Below the pieces are notes generated by a model that made no database searches, was not told where the DNA came from, and worked only from the letters and a program-made list of their open reading frames with translations. From positions 248,001 through 312,000 of the forward strand of contig CANLBJ010000003.1 in NCBI GenBank assembly GCA_947488905.1: a stretch of 64,000 bases of DNA, given 5' to 3'. The position numbers and the translations under genes were made by a program. This document shows, in pieces, positions 51,532 through 60,206 of this stretch. Position 1 is the first letter of the stretch. Each line of letters opens with the position of its first letter. The stretch comes from Ulvibacter algarum (GTDB lineage Bacteria; Bacteroidota; Bacteroidia; Flavobacteriales; Flavobacteriaceae).

Positions 51532-52453
51532 CTTGATTATCTTTAAATTTTGATACTTTATTTTTTTCTGAAATATTACTGTCAAATTCTTCATCTTCTT
51601 CTTGACCCGCAAACTTATAGCTCAACATTTTGTAATATAATTTTGCCGCTAAAAAGTCACTAGACTTATCTTCTTCACGTGGCATTAACTCCACAATATC
51701 AAATCCTACTACATTTTTCTCTTCAAATATTTGTTTTAAAAATGCTAGCGTTTCATACCAAAATAAACCACCCGGTTCTGGTGTTCCAGTTGATGGCATT
51801 ATTGAAGGATCAAATGCATCTAGATCAAACGTGATAAAAACATTATCACCACAAGCCTCTACTACATTATCAATCCAATATTCATCATTTACCATATCAT
51901 GTGCAAACCAAGTTTTCTCTTTGTCCATCACTCTTGTTTCTGTCACATCCATAGAGCGAATTCCTACTTGCAATAAATTTGTAGTTTGGCTTGCTTCATA
52001 AACAGCACAAGCGTGGTTGCAAGCAGTCCCTTCATAGTCCTTACGTAAATCTGCGTGAGCATCAATATGTAAAACTGTTAAGTCGTCAAAACACTCATTA
52101 AATGCACGAATAGTACCTATAGAAATACTGTGCTCTCCACCAAAAACCGTCACAAACTTGTTACGCAAAATCATCTCTTTTGTTTTTGCGTGTACAGCGT
52201 CTACCATTGCTTCTGGCGAACTGTTTTCTGTGATTGGGCTTAAGAGGCAGATACCTTGTTTGTAAACTTCAGTCTCTGTTTCTATATCATATAATTCCAT
52301 ATTCTCTGAGGCGTGTAAAAAAGCGTCTGGCCCTTTATCTGCTCCTTTCTGAAATGTGCTAGTCCCGTCATACGGTACAGGAATTAATACGATTTTTGAT
52401 GTTTCAAGTGCAGCGTTCTCTTTTGGAATCCCTGCGTACGTTTTTGTGTTCAT
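51524..52453 (-). CDS. speB: Agmatinase/ureohydrolase
   Basis: A 309-aa ureohydrolase that splits agmatine into putrescine and urea. The binuclear manganese ligands are in TVFGGEHSISIG, HIDAHADLRKDYEG and TFDLDAFDPSIMPSTGTPEPGG. Length and the missing arginase-specific loops favour agmatinase, as does the gene order after arginine decarboxylase. Its 3' end overlaps the start of the DHS-like gene by 8 nt. Confidence 0.92.
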   Translation of the reverse strand: MNTKTYAGIPKENAALETSKIVLIPVPYDGTSTFQKGADKGPDAFLHASENMELYDIETETEVYKQGICLLSPITENSSPEAMVDAVHAKTKEMILRNKFVTVFGGEHSISIGTIRAFNECFDDLTVLHIDAHADLRKDYEGTACNHACAVYEASQTTNLLQVGIRSMDVTETRVMDKEKTWFAHDMVNDEYWIDNVVEACGDNVFITFDLDAFDPSIMPSTGTPEPGGLFWYETLAFLKQIFEEKNVVGFDIVELMPREEDKSSDFLAAKLYYKMLSYKFAGQEEDEEFDSNISEKNKVSKFKDNQDD

Positions 52454-52540
52454 TTTTTATTTGATTGTTACTTTGTGTTTGTTGTTGTGTGTTTATTGTT
52501 TTGCTTAATCTACTCTGCTTATTATTGTGTGCTCACCCGA

Positions 52541-52580
52541 ACACCCCTTGACTTTCCCTTAAAGGGGGAACACTCTGCTG
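52541..52580. repeat. Short CCCTTTAAGGG-type inverted repeat in the speA-speB gap
   Basis: Around 52552-52570, TTTCCCTT and AAGGGGGAA form a short inverted repeat inside ACACCCCTTGACTTTCCC / AAAGGGGGAACACTC. The surrounding 223-nt gap between speA and speB also holds an AT-rich TCGATTTCAATTTC stretch (52645-52676). Neither has a clear T tail, so I treat them as repeat remnants and not as terminators. Confidence 0.4.
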
Positions 52581-52676
52581 GGCGCATCCTGTAGTTTTTA
52601 CCCTACTAAGTTTACAACCTTTTTCATCTACATCTTCAAATTCGATTTCAATTTCAATATCAATTTCGATTTTTTT

Positions 52677-54068
52677 TTAATAGCCTAATATCCCCAGTAA
52701 TTGCTCACTAGTTTGTTGCTCGCTAAATAATCTAGTTGTAATATTTCCGTCGTTATCTTTATCTATTAATATGTGTTTTGGGCTTGGAATTAAACAGTGT
52801 TGTAACCCTCCAAAACCCCCTATGCTTTCTTGGTAAGCACCCGTGTTAAAAAAACCAATGTAAAGCGGTTGTTCCTTCTTGTATTTTGGCAAATAGATCG
52901 CGTTCATGTTTTGCTCACTGTTGTAGTAATCATCACTATCACATGTTAACCCTCCAAGAAGTACACGTTCGTATGAATCATTCCATCGGTTAATTGCCAG
53001 CATAATAAAGCGTTTACTTATTGCCCACGTATCTGGTAAGGTTGTGATAAAAGAAGAGTTAATCATATTCCATTTTTCACGATCGTTCTGTTGTTTTTGA
53101 TACAAGATTTCATAGATCGCTCCTCCACTTTCTCCCACTGTAAAACTTCCAAATTCTGTAAATATATTAGGCACAGGCACCTCTTCTTCTTCACAAGTAA
53201 CTTTGATTTGATTGATAATTTCGTCAATCATATATTGATAATCATAATCAAAAGCTAATGAGTTCTTAATAGGAAAACCACCACCTATATTTAAACTATC
53301 TAATGATGGACAAATCTTTTTTAGCTTAGTGTATACCTTTAAACACTTAACTAGTTCGTTCCAGTAATAAGCGTTGTCACGAATACCTGTATTGATAAAA
53401 AAGTGAAGCATCTTTAACTCTACTTTATCGTTGTTTTTAATCTGGTCTTCATAAAAAGGAACTATGTTTTTATACCCTATACCTAGCCTAGAAGTATAAA
53501 ACTCAAACTTAGGTTCTTCTTCACTCGCTATACGAATACCTACTTTAAAATCTCCCTTGATACCGTCTGAGAGTAAGTCTAACTCTTCATAATTATCAAT
53601 AATAGGAATGCAGTTTTCTTGCCCGTTATTAATAAGACGAGTGATATTTGTAATGTACTGCTCACGTTTAAAACCGTTGCAGATCACATAAGTTTTGTTT
53701 GTTATTTTACCTTCTGCTTTTAGATTTTCTACAATGTCAATATCAAAGGCAGAAGATGTCTCTATATGAATATCGTTTTTTGTCGCTTCATGTAAAATAT
53801 GTTTAAAATGAGAGCTCTTTGTACAGTAACAATAGTTATATGTGCCTTTATAATTCTGTTCTTTCATAGACTTTTCAAACCATGTTTTTGCACGCAGAAT
53901 ATTTTCTGAAATCTTAGGCAAATATGTAAATTTTAAAGGTGCACCATATTGTTCAACGAGTGCCATTAAATTGACATTGTGAAATTGTAACTGGTCTTCG
54001 CTAAGTGAAAACTCTTCTTGAGGAAAATCGTAAGTTTGATTGATTAAATCAATGTATTTAGTATTCAT
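52677..54068 (-). CDS. speA: Arginine decarboxylase, PLP-dependent fold III type
   Basis: A 463-aa enzyme decarboxylating arginine to agmatine, the first step of polyamine synthesis. It is far shorter than E. coli SpeA (about 650 aa) but matches the Bacteroidota type. The PLP Lys is in YNYCYCTKSSHFKHIL, the glycine-rich phosphate loop is LNIGGGFPIKNS and the second-subunit Cys/Asp motif is GLTCDSDDYY. The product is inferred from the agmatinase gene next to it. Upstream is a 461-nt gap with a structured, GC-richer segment that may be its leader. Confidence 0.9.
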   Translation of the reverse strand: MNTKYIDLINQTYDFPQEEFSLSEDQLQFHNVNLMALVEQYGAPLKFTYLPKISENILRAKTWFEKSMKEQNYKGTYNYCYCTKSSHFKHILHEATKNDIHIETSSAFDIDIVENLKAEGKITNKTYVICNGFKREQYITNITRLINNGQENCIPIIDNYEELDLLSDGIKGDFKVGIRIASEEEPKFEFYTSRLGIGYKNIVPFYEDQIKNNDKVELKMLHFFINTGIRDNAYYWNELVKCLKVYTKLKKICPSLDSLNIGGGFPIKNSLAFDYDYQYMIDEIINQIKVTCEEEEVPVPNIFTEFGSFTVGESGGAIYEILYQKQQNDREKWNMINSSFITTLPDTWAISKRFIMLAINRWNDSYERVLLGGLTCDSDDYYNSEQNMNAIYLPKYKKEQPLYIGFFNTGAYQESIGGFGGLQHCLIPSPKHILIDKDNDGNITTRLFSEQQTSEQLLGILGY

Positions 54069-54529
54069 AATTATAAAATGAAACGTAGTGAAAAAAAATA
54101 TTTATGAGTGTTTTGCCTCTATAGTAAAAGGACTTGAATATGTGCTGTATCTGGAGTAATAATTAAAGTCACAAAAGCATATCTATGCTAAATAATGACG
54201 CGAAAAATCATACTACAGAAATAGAAAAAAGTGTACTCAGATACGAATAGGGTTGAGCCAATAAGCAAGCCTGTGGAGCGAGCCCATAGTTTTACGCACC
54301 GGTCCTAAGACAGTGGCAAGTGCCAGTGGTGCGGCGAAAGCTAGCTTTAGAATTCGGTCACTCGCGTGGCGAGCTGTTTTTGAATATGACTTTCTAATTT
54401 TCAAAAACCCGAACATAGAAACACGGTTCAATTTGTTCAGCTATTCCGTTTTTAAATCGCGGAATTAGGTGACAAATTTATACTAAAATTTGAATTGACA
54501 AACTATTTATAAAAATATTTATGAAAAAT
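54069..54529. other. 461-nt intergenic gap upstream of speA
   Basis: The 54069-54239 part is AT-rich without recognised features. The 54240-54480 part is clearly richer in GC, about 50% in its centre, and contains several stems (see the ncRNA candidate). No tRNA or mobile-element ORF is seen, and no convincing TAnnTTTG box was found near the speA start. A 64-codon minus-strand frame at 54237-54431 crosses this segment. Confidence 0.7.
54240..54480 (-). ncRNA. Candidate structured RNA or leader upstream of speA
   Basis: Visible stems: CTCGC(54361-54365)/GCGAG(54369-54373); TTTTTGAA(54377-54384)/TTCAAAAA(54400-54407); ATTCCG(54443-54448)/CGGAAT(54460-54465); and an outer GCACC(54296-54300)/GGTGC(54328-54332) enclosing TGGC-AAGT-GCCA(54314-54325). 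Composition contrasts with its AT-rich surroundings. The strand is inferred: transcription leftward would place it in the speA 5' leader. It could instead be a degenerate repeat or a short gene. Confidence 0.35.
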
Positions 54530-55102
54530 TTAATTAGCCGTTTTGATCAATGAAGTTATGTCAATTTTCTTGACACTTTGAGCCGGTATTCCTGCAATAA
54601 GCATCCCTTGCTCTGTCATTGTTTTATTGACGACAGCGTTTGCACCAATAGCACAATTAGAGGGTATATTAATATTTCCGAAGATCTTAGCACCAGGGGC
54701 TATATAAACATTATCACCTATAATAGGTGCAGCTTCTTTACCACCAGAGGCGCCTATGTTTGTATTTGCGTGTATGCGGCAATTTTTACCAATACGGGCA
54801 TTTTTATTTACTATTATGGTTCCGTAATGCACAATAGCAAGCCCAGGCCCAAACACATTTACAGGTATTGAAAACCCTAATTTAATAGCATATTTTTCAA
54901 ACTGCAATCGCTTGTACTTATAGTAAAAACTATTAACACCGGTGTTGGTATAATACTCTAGATACCTAAGTTTTTTCTGAAATTTCCAGATAACGTTAGG
55001 CGCAAAATATTCTTTTAAAATAGAACGATTTTGAGCAAAAAGACCAAGTGAACGCCTATCTGCATCCAAATATTTTTTTAAGTCTTTCTTGCTCTTTATC
55101 AT
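54530..55102 (-). CDS. Left-handed beta-helix acetyltransferase (serine acetyltransferase-like)
   Basis: A 190-aa protein. A helical N-terminal half (about residues 1-85) is followed by hexapeptide repeats (IVHYGTIIVNKNARIGKNCRIHANTNIGA onward) with the catalytic His and the GGK motif (SGGKEAAP) of SAT-type enzymes. The protein is shorter than CysE, so the acceptor may be serine or a sugar. It lies upstream of the polyamine cluster on the same strand, 18 nt after the pseudouridine-synthase-like gene, and could be cotranscribed with the latter. Confidence 0.8.
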   Translation of the reverse strand: MIKSKKDLKKYLDADRRSLGLFAQNRSILKEYFAPNVIWKFQKKLRYLEYYTNTGVNSFYYKYKRLQFEKYAIKLGFSIPVNVFGPGLAIVHYGTIIVNKNARIGKNCRIHANTNIGASGGKEAAPIIGDNVYIAPGAKIFGNINIPSNCAIGANAVVNKTMTEQGMLIAGIPAQSVKKIDITSLIKTAN

Positions 55103-55120
55103 TAAATAGTAAAAATTCTA

Positions 55121-56020
55121 TTATAGCATTGAGAAGAGATTTAACTCTTGTGTAGTAAGAATTTTCCACTTACCTCGTGGCAAATCTTTTTTAGTTAAAT
55201 GTGCCAGTGTAACACAATCTAAATGAACAATATCATACTCAAAATGAGCAAAAATATCACGGATAACACTATTACCCATATGTTTTATTTTTAAACCTAC
55301 TTCTTTTTTAGACTTACCATCTACATAGCTAATCTCTTCAATCTCGATCTTTTTACCAGCAATGGTAAAGCCTTCTCTAATTTTTTGGATATCTGCCGCC
55401 TTAAGGTTCTTATCAAGCTCTACATGAAATAAACGAGTCATTCCCTTTTTGCTCAACTTTTCTTTAAGCTTATCATCATTAGTGAACAACAACAATCCTG
55501 TTGCATTTCTACCAAGACGACCTATAGGAGTAATACGAGAATTTGATGCATTAGACACTAGATCCATCACCGTGTTTCCTTTACTCTCACTAGTTGTAGT
55601 TGCAAATCCCTTTGGCTTATTTAAAAGCACATAAGACATAGGCTCTGGGTTTATTCTACGACCATCAAAACGAACATCGTCTTCAAGTTTTACCTTGTAG
55701 CCCATCTCATTAACAATCTTTCCGTTTACCGTTACAAGCCCAGTACCAATATAAGTATCTGCCTCTCTTCTAGAGCAAATACCACTATTAGATATGTATT
55801 TATTTAAGCGTATTCCTTCTTGTTTGTTTACGTTTTTAACCACTTCTTTTTTAGGTGCCGCTTGCTTTGCTTTATTTGCAGGCGTAGCTCCTTTAGCGTT
55901 TGGTCTTTGACCACCGCTCTTTCCTACAGGTGAATTTCCTCTTGCATTACTACTACCGCGTGCGTTACCTGCTCCTCTTCCAGAAGTTTTTCCTTTTCCT
56001 CTATTATCGTTTCTACTCAT
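55121..56020 (-). CDS. RsuA/RluB-family pseudouridine-synthase-like protein with altered active site
   Basis: A 299-aa protein. Residues 1-70 are low-complexity, rich in Gly, Arg, Asn and Lys. An S4 RNA-binding domain follows (IRLNKYISNSGICSRREAD, about residues 71-130). The synthase domain reads ITPIGRLGRNATGLLLFTND where family members have GRLD-x2-T-x-GLLLLTND. The catalytic Asp is thus Gly. VELDKNLKAADIQK and LPRGKWKILTTQEL otherwise fit. An RNA-binding, assembly-type role is likely if the Asp is truly absent. It is followed closely by the acetyltransferase gene. Confidence 0.82.
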   Translation of the reverse strand: MSRNDNRGKGKTSGRGAGNARGSSNARGNSPVGKSGGQRPNAKGATPANKAKQAAPKKEVVKNVNKQEGIRLNKYISNSGICSRREADTYIGTGLVTVNGKIVNEMGYKVKLEDDVRFDGRRINPEPMSYVLLNKPKGFATTTSESKGNTVMDLVSNASNSRITPIGRLGRNATGLLLFTNDDKLKEKLSKKGMTRLFHVELDKNLKAADIQKIREGFTIAGKKIEIEEISYVDGKSKKEVGLKIKHMGNSVIRDIFAHFEYDIVHLDCVTLAHLTKKDLPRGKWKILTTQELNLFSML

Positions 56021-56095
56021 CTTCGTGCCCGCATAAACGGGTTTTCTTTTAAAACACTAAAAACTAGTGCATTATTAATTTTTTGCAAAGATACT

Positions 56096-56103
56096 CTTTT
56101 GAT
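56096..56103 (-). promoter_or_regulatory. Putative -7 promoter box for the RsuA/RluB-like gene
   Basis: TATCTTTG on the minus strand fits TAnnTTTG, 75 nt before the ATG at 56020. Confidence 0.4.
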
Positions 56104-56214
56104 TTTCGATGTACGATTATAGATGTACGATTTTTATGTTGTTTAGCTAATATTTATTTCACTTCAAAAACGTGCTATTGATTAAAGATGGCACATTAAT
56201 TTTAACCTAAAATA

Positions 56215-57171
56215 TTACTCTTCAAACCTCAACGTACTTTGTCGCTCTCTATTTACCGTTAACTTAGTCACATCTGGCCTCGAGTAATGACCTACAGGAT
56301 CAAAATTTTGTCGCTCCTCATACACACGATTAAAATCTAAGGTGTGATAAATATTACCATCTGTTTTCATATCTGGCTCAATTAACCACTCTCCATCTGG
56401 CCCCGCAATACAACTACCACCATTAGCAAGAACAGTGGGCGCATTTTTTAATATTGCATCAAGATGCGGGGTATCTACAGGAAAGTCACTTTTTTGCATT
56501 AATGAACTTACAGAAAGCACATAACTCCTAGATTCTCTTGCTATAAATCGCGTAATATCTTTTGTATTATGATCGCTCCCTGGCCACACAGCAACGTGTA
56601 AGTTTTCACCTTGCCCATATAAAGCCGCACGCGGCAAAGGCATCCAGTTTTCCCAACAATTAAGGCCACCCACAGTAAACTGCTTTAAGGGATGTACACG
56701 CAAACCGTTACCATCACCAGGAGCCCAAGTTAGACGCTCATCATAAGTAGGTTGTAGTTTTCTGTGCACAGATTTTACTTCACCCTCTTGGTTAATGTAA
56801 ACTAAAGAAGCATACACACTATGCCCTCCCCTATCTAGCGGTCTTTCAATAACGCCAAGATAAGTGGCTAACTTATGCTTTTTTGCCAGCTCACAAACAG
56901 TATCAAGATCTCCTTCTTCTATTGTCACAGAGTTACGCACATAATGCGCGTGCAACTCTTTTACAACCTTTTTATCCCATTCTGCACCACCTGTCAATGC
57001 TAACCAAAATGGGTAACCCGGTAATAGCCCTTCACCAAAAACAATGAGCTCTGCCTGCTCTTTTGCAGCAGCTTCCATTTGCACGTAAATTTTATCTAAT
57101 GTTGCTTTTTTGTCTAGCCACACTGGAGCTATTTGAGCTAAGGCCACTTTAAGGAGATTATCTTTTTTCAT
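56215..57171 (-). CDS. Nitrilase (carbon-nitrogen hydrolase, branch 1)
   Basis: A 318-aa enzyme of the true nitrilase branch, converting organic nitriles to acids and ammonia. The triad is Glu in LIVFGEGLLPGYPFW (about residue 46), Lys in HRKLQPTYDERLTW and Cys in GGLNCWENWMPL. The C-W-E-N-W motif separates nitrilases from amidases. Natural substrates are not indicated by context: it is monocistronic, divergent from a flavoprotein gene. It is unlike the nitrilase-type domain of the GNAT fusion at 49 kb. Confidence 0.9.
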   Translation of the reverse strand: MKKDNLLKVALAQIAPVWLDKKATLDKIYVQMEAAAKEQAELIVFGEGLLPGYPFWLALTGGAEWDKKVVKELHAHYVRNSVTIEEGDLDTVCELAKKHKLATYLGVIERPLDRGGHSVYASLVYINQEGEVKSVHRKLQPTYDERLTWAPGDGNGLRVHPLKQFTVGGLNCWENWMPLPRAALYGQGENLHVAVWPGSDHNTKDITRFIARESRSYVLSVSSLMQKSDFPVDTPHLDAILKNAPTVLANGGSCIAGPDGEWLIEPDMKTDGNIYHTLDFNRVYEERQNFDPVGHYSRPDVTKLTVNRERQSTLRFEE

Positions 57172-57296
57172 AGGTTAAATTTAATATTTTCTTCGGAAAC
57201 GTGACCTACATTAACAATTGTTTAATTAAAGTACCTTTACGAAAACTACAAAAAACTAAGCACCGTTTTACTGTGTGATTTTTGAATAAAGACCTA

Positions 57297-58484
57297 ATGA
57301 AAAAACAAATTGCTATTATAGGTGGTGGTCCATCTGCGTTTTTATTGGCAGCATTTTTAGACACCAAAAAATTTGATGTTACACTCTACGAAAAGAACAA
57401 AACAGCCGGCCGTAAATTTTTAGTAGCTGGCAAAGGCGGCTTTAACCTTACGCACTCAGAATCTATTGATCAACTTATCAATAAATACACTCCTAGTGAT
57501 TTTCTAGAAAAAGCTTTAACAAACTTCTCAAACACAGATTTTAGAGAATGGCTTGAAAATATAAGAATCCCTACATATATAGGCAGCAGTAAAAGAGTTT
57601 ACCCAAAAGAAGGCATTAAACCGATAGAAGTTTTAAATGCGATATTAAATTATCTAAAAGCAAAAGGTATTACTATAAAATACGAACACACTTTTTCTGG
57701 TTGGGATGACACTAATAATCCTATTATTAATGATATAGCGATACAAGCAGACTTTACCGTATTTTCTCTTGGCGGTGCAAGCTGGAAAGTAACAGGCTCA
57801 CAAGGAGACTGGTTAGAAACATTCAGTAAAAAAGGGGTGAAAACCAAACCTTTTAAACCTTCAAACTGTGCTTATCAAATAGATTGGGATACCAGCTTTA
57901 TAAAAAACCATGAAGGAACTCCATTAAAAAACATTGCCATTACTTGTGACGGAAGCACCCAAAAAGGAGAAGCGGTAATTACTAAGTTTGGCTTAGAAGG
58001 AAACGCCATTTATGGTTTAAGCCCGCAAATAAGAGCACAACTTACCGCTGCAAAAAAAGCAACTGTGTATGTAGATTTTAAACCTACATTCACTTTTAAG
58101 GTTCTTAACTCTAAAATAAAATTATCTAAACATAAAAACACTACTCAAATCTTAAAGAAAGAAATCAAATTGAGTGCTGCCCAAATAGATTTATTGAAAA
58201 CAAATCTTTCTAAAGAAGATTACCTCAACACTGCCATTCTAGCAGAAAACATCAAACAATTCCCGTTACAAATAACAAACACAGCAACCATTGATGAGGC
58301 GATCTCTACCGTAGGCGGTATTGACTTAACAGCAACTACAACAAATCTTGAACTTACTAATTTACCTAATCAATTTTGTATAGGCGAAATGTTAGACTGG
58401 GATGCTCCTACTGGAGGCTACTTATTACAGGGCTGCGTGAGCACTGGAGTTTATGTGGGCAACTATTTAAATGACAATGGGTAA
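57297..58484 (+). CDS. HI0933/BaiN-family FAD-dependent oxidoreductase
   Basis: A 395-aa flavoprotein starting at the ATG at 57297; a TTG five codons upstream is possible. The FAD motif IAIIGGGPSAFLLAAFL is at the N-terminus, followed by the family-specific GKGGFNLTHSE and YPKEGIKPIEVL. The C-terminal motif FCIGEMLDWDAPTGGYLLQGCVSTG binds FAD. Members reduce unsaturated bile-acid-like or other substrates; the reaction here is unknown. It is divergent from the nitrilase gene (125 nt). Confidence 0.88.
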   Translation: MKKQIAIIGGGPSAFLLAAFLDTKKFDVTLYEKNKTAGRKFLVAGKGGFNLTHSESIDQLINKYTPSDFLEKALTNFSNTDFREWLENIRIPTYIGSSKRVYPKEGIKPIEVLNAILNYLKAKGITIKYEHTFSGWDDTNNPIINDIAIQADFTVFSLGGASWKVTGSQGDWLETFSKKGVKTKPFKPSNCAYQIDWDTSFIKNHEGTPLKNIAITCDGSTQKGEAVITKFGLEGNAIYGLSPQIRAQLTAAKKATVYVDFKPTFTFKVLNSKIKLSKHKNTTQILKKEIKLSAAQIDLLKTNLSKEDYLNTAILAENIKQFPLQITNTATIDEAISTVGGIDLTATTTNLELTNLPNQFCIGEMLDWDAPTGGYLLQGCVSTGVYVGNYLNDNG

Positions 58485-58636
58485 ATAAATCACTATAGAA
58501 AAAATAGCACAAAACTCTCTTAAGAAATATGATTTACTTACTGTGTTTTTGAGATTCTACTATCTTTACATACTCGTTCTTTTAAAGCAATTTTAAAGCG
58601 AAGGGACAACACCAAAAGAGACCTAAATGCAAGTAA

Positions 58637-59386
58637 ATGTTTAGACATCAAGGCAAAAGCAGAACTTTAAAACACAACCTACGTATCGCTACTATCTTAT
58701 CATTTGTAGCCGGGATTGTTAACGTCACTGGATTTCTGGCTTTTAAACAACTAACCACAAATGTCACTGGCCATTTTGCTTTATTTATAAATGACGTTTC
58801 TACTTTTGAGTTCTGGAAAGGAACAATTTACTTTCTTTATATACTCTCTTTTCTTTTTGGCTCATTTACGTCAAGCTTTCTAATTGAGAAATTTAAAAAG
58901 AATAAAAAACTAAATGTCTTTGTTCTACCTACTATAATTGAATGTTTAATATTTATAGTGATAGGAATTCTAAGTAATTTCATAGCATTAAAATCTCCAG
59001 ATTTGATAGTCTGTTTATTACTTTTTGCAATGGGGCTTCAAAACTCTTTTGTCACTAAAATATCAAACGCTGTTGTACGCACCACACACCTTACAGGACT
59101 TTTTACAGATTTAGGCATAGATATCTCACAACTATTTTTTCCGAAGATATATTTAAACAGAGTAGCTTTAAAAGCAAACATTAAACTACGTACTTATATT
59201 ATTCTTTTCTTTTTTGCAGGTGGATTAACAGGTGGTTTTTTTTACTCTAAGGTTGACTTAAAGTTAAACACACTAATTATAGCTGCTGTAATTTTATTAC
59301 TAAGTTTATTTTATGATGATTTTAGATATAAGCTCATAAAAGTTAGAAGAAAATTTAGTCAAAGAAAAGACAGAATCATACGTTAA
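58637..59386 (+). CDS. YoaK/DUF1275-family membrane protein
   Basis: A 249-aa protein with six predicted transmembrane helices. ATILSFVAGIVNVTGFLAF and TTNVTGHFALFINDVS are the typical DUF1275 N-terminal segments, and LLFAMGLQNSFVTKISNAVVRTTHLTG is its conserved central part. Transport or an unknown function. It has a strongly basic C-terminal tail. It lies 16 nt before an SGNH hydrolase gene on the same strand and may be cotranscribed with it. Confidence 0.85.
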   Translation: MFRHQGKSRTLKHNLRIATILSFVAGIVNVTGFLAFKQLTTNVTGHFALFINDVSTFEFWKGTIYFLYILSFLFGSFTSSFLIEKFKKNKKLNVFVLPTIIECLIFIVIGILSNFIALKSPDLIVCLLLFAMGLQNSFVTKISNAVVRTTHLTGLFTDLGIDISQLFFPKIYLNRVALKANIKLRTYIILFFFAGGLTGGFFYSKVDLKLNTLIIAAVILLLSLFYDDFRYKLIKVRRKFSQRKDRIIR

Positions 59387-59402
59387 ATAAGAAATAGAAA
59401 TA

Positions 59403-60197
59403 ATGAACATAAAATATATTCTTGGATCAATTATATCTATTCCATTATTGCCCATAATATATCTTCAAGGTAAAAAAATAAAAAAGAACATCCCAAAATT
59501 ACCAGAAGCAGAAGGCACCCAAGGTATCTTTTCTATTAACTCTAATAAAACTTTACGCATTTTAACCATAGGAGAAAGCACGATTGCTGGTGTGGGTGTT
59601 AAAAATCATAAAGAGGGTTTTACCGGTGCATTGGCTTCAGAATTAGCAACAAAACTAAATACCAATATAGACTGGAAAGTCTATGCAAAAAGCGGTTATA
59701 ACGCAAAACAAGTTGACGAAAAAATAATTAAACATATTACAGAAAGTAACATTGACCTAATTGTTATTGGTATAGGAGGTAATGATGCCTTTGAGTTAAA
59801 TAGCCCCAAAAAGTGGAATAATGATGTACGAAATCTTATAAATAATTTAAGACATAAATTTAAAGAGGTTCCTATTGTGTTTGTAAACATGCCACCTATT
59901 AAAGAATTTCCAGCCTTTACTTCACTTATGAAGTTTACTATAGGAAACCTAGTTAGCTTACTTGGAGAAGAGCTAGTAAAAGTTGTAAAGGATTATAAAA
60001 ATGTATTCTATTATTCAAGAGAAATTAGCTCTGCAGACTTAACAAAAAGATTAAACCTTACGGTAAAATCTTCAGATTTTTTTAGTGACGGTGTTCACCC
60101 TTCAAAAATAACATATCAAGTTTGGGCAAAAGATGTTTCAATGTTTATAAAGCAATCAAAGGAGATTACAACAGCGATACAAAGTGTAAACAAATAG
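59403..60197 (+). CDS. SGNH-family hydrolase with an N-terminal hydrophobic anchor
   Basis: A 264-aa protein. A hydrophobic N-terminus (residues 5-22) probably anchors it. Block I is TIGESTIAGVGV, a GES variant of GDS with the nucleophilic Ser kept. Block III is GIGGNDAFEL (oxyanion Asn), and block V is SDGVHPSKITYQ (D-x-x-H). It is an esterase or deacetylase of unknown substrate. It overlaps nothing; the convergent porin gene ends 10 nt away. It is probably an operon partner of the DUF1275 gene. Confidence 0.83.
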   Translation: MNIKYILGSIISIPLLPIIYLQGKKIKKNIPKLPEAEGTQGIFSINSNKTLRILTIGESTIAGVGVKNHKEGFTGALASELATKLNTNIDWKVYAKSGYNAKQVDEKIIKHITESNIDLIVIGIGGNDAFELNSPKKWNNDVRNLINNLRHKFKEVPIVFVNMPPIKEFPAFTSLMKFTIGNLVSLLGEELVKVVKDYKNVFYYSREISSADLTKRLNLTVKSSDFFSDGVHPSKITYQVWAKDVSMFIKQSKEITTAIQSVNK

Positions 60198-60206
60198 CAA
60201 TAACAC

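Noticed and set aside
54240-54480. Fragment of rRNA, tmRNA, RNase P RNA or SRP RNA
   Set aside because: A short match to the 23S phrase GGTCCTAAG was noticed, but the surrounding bases do not continue the 23S sequence, and the diagnostic motifs of the other RNAs were not found.
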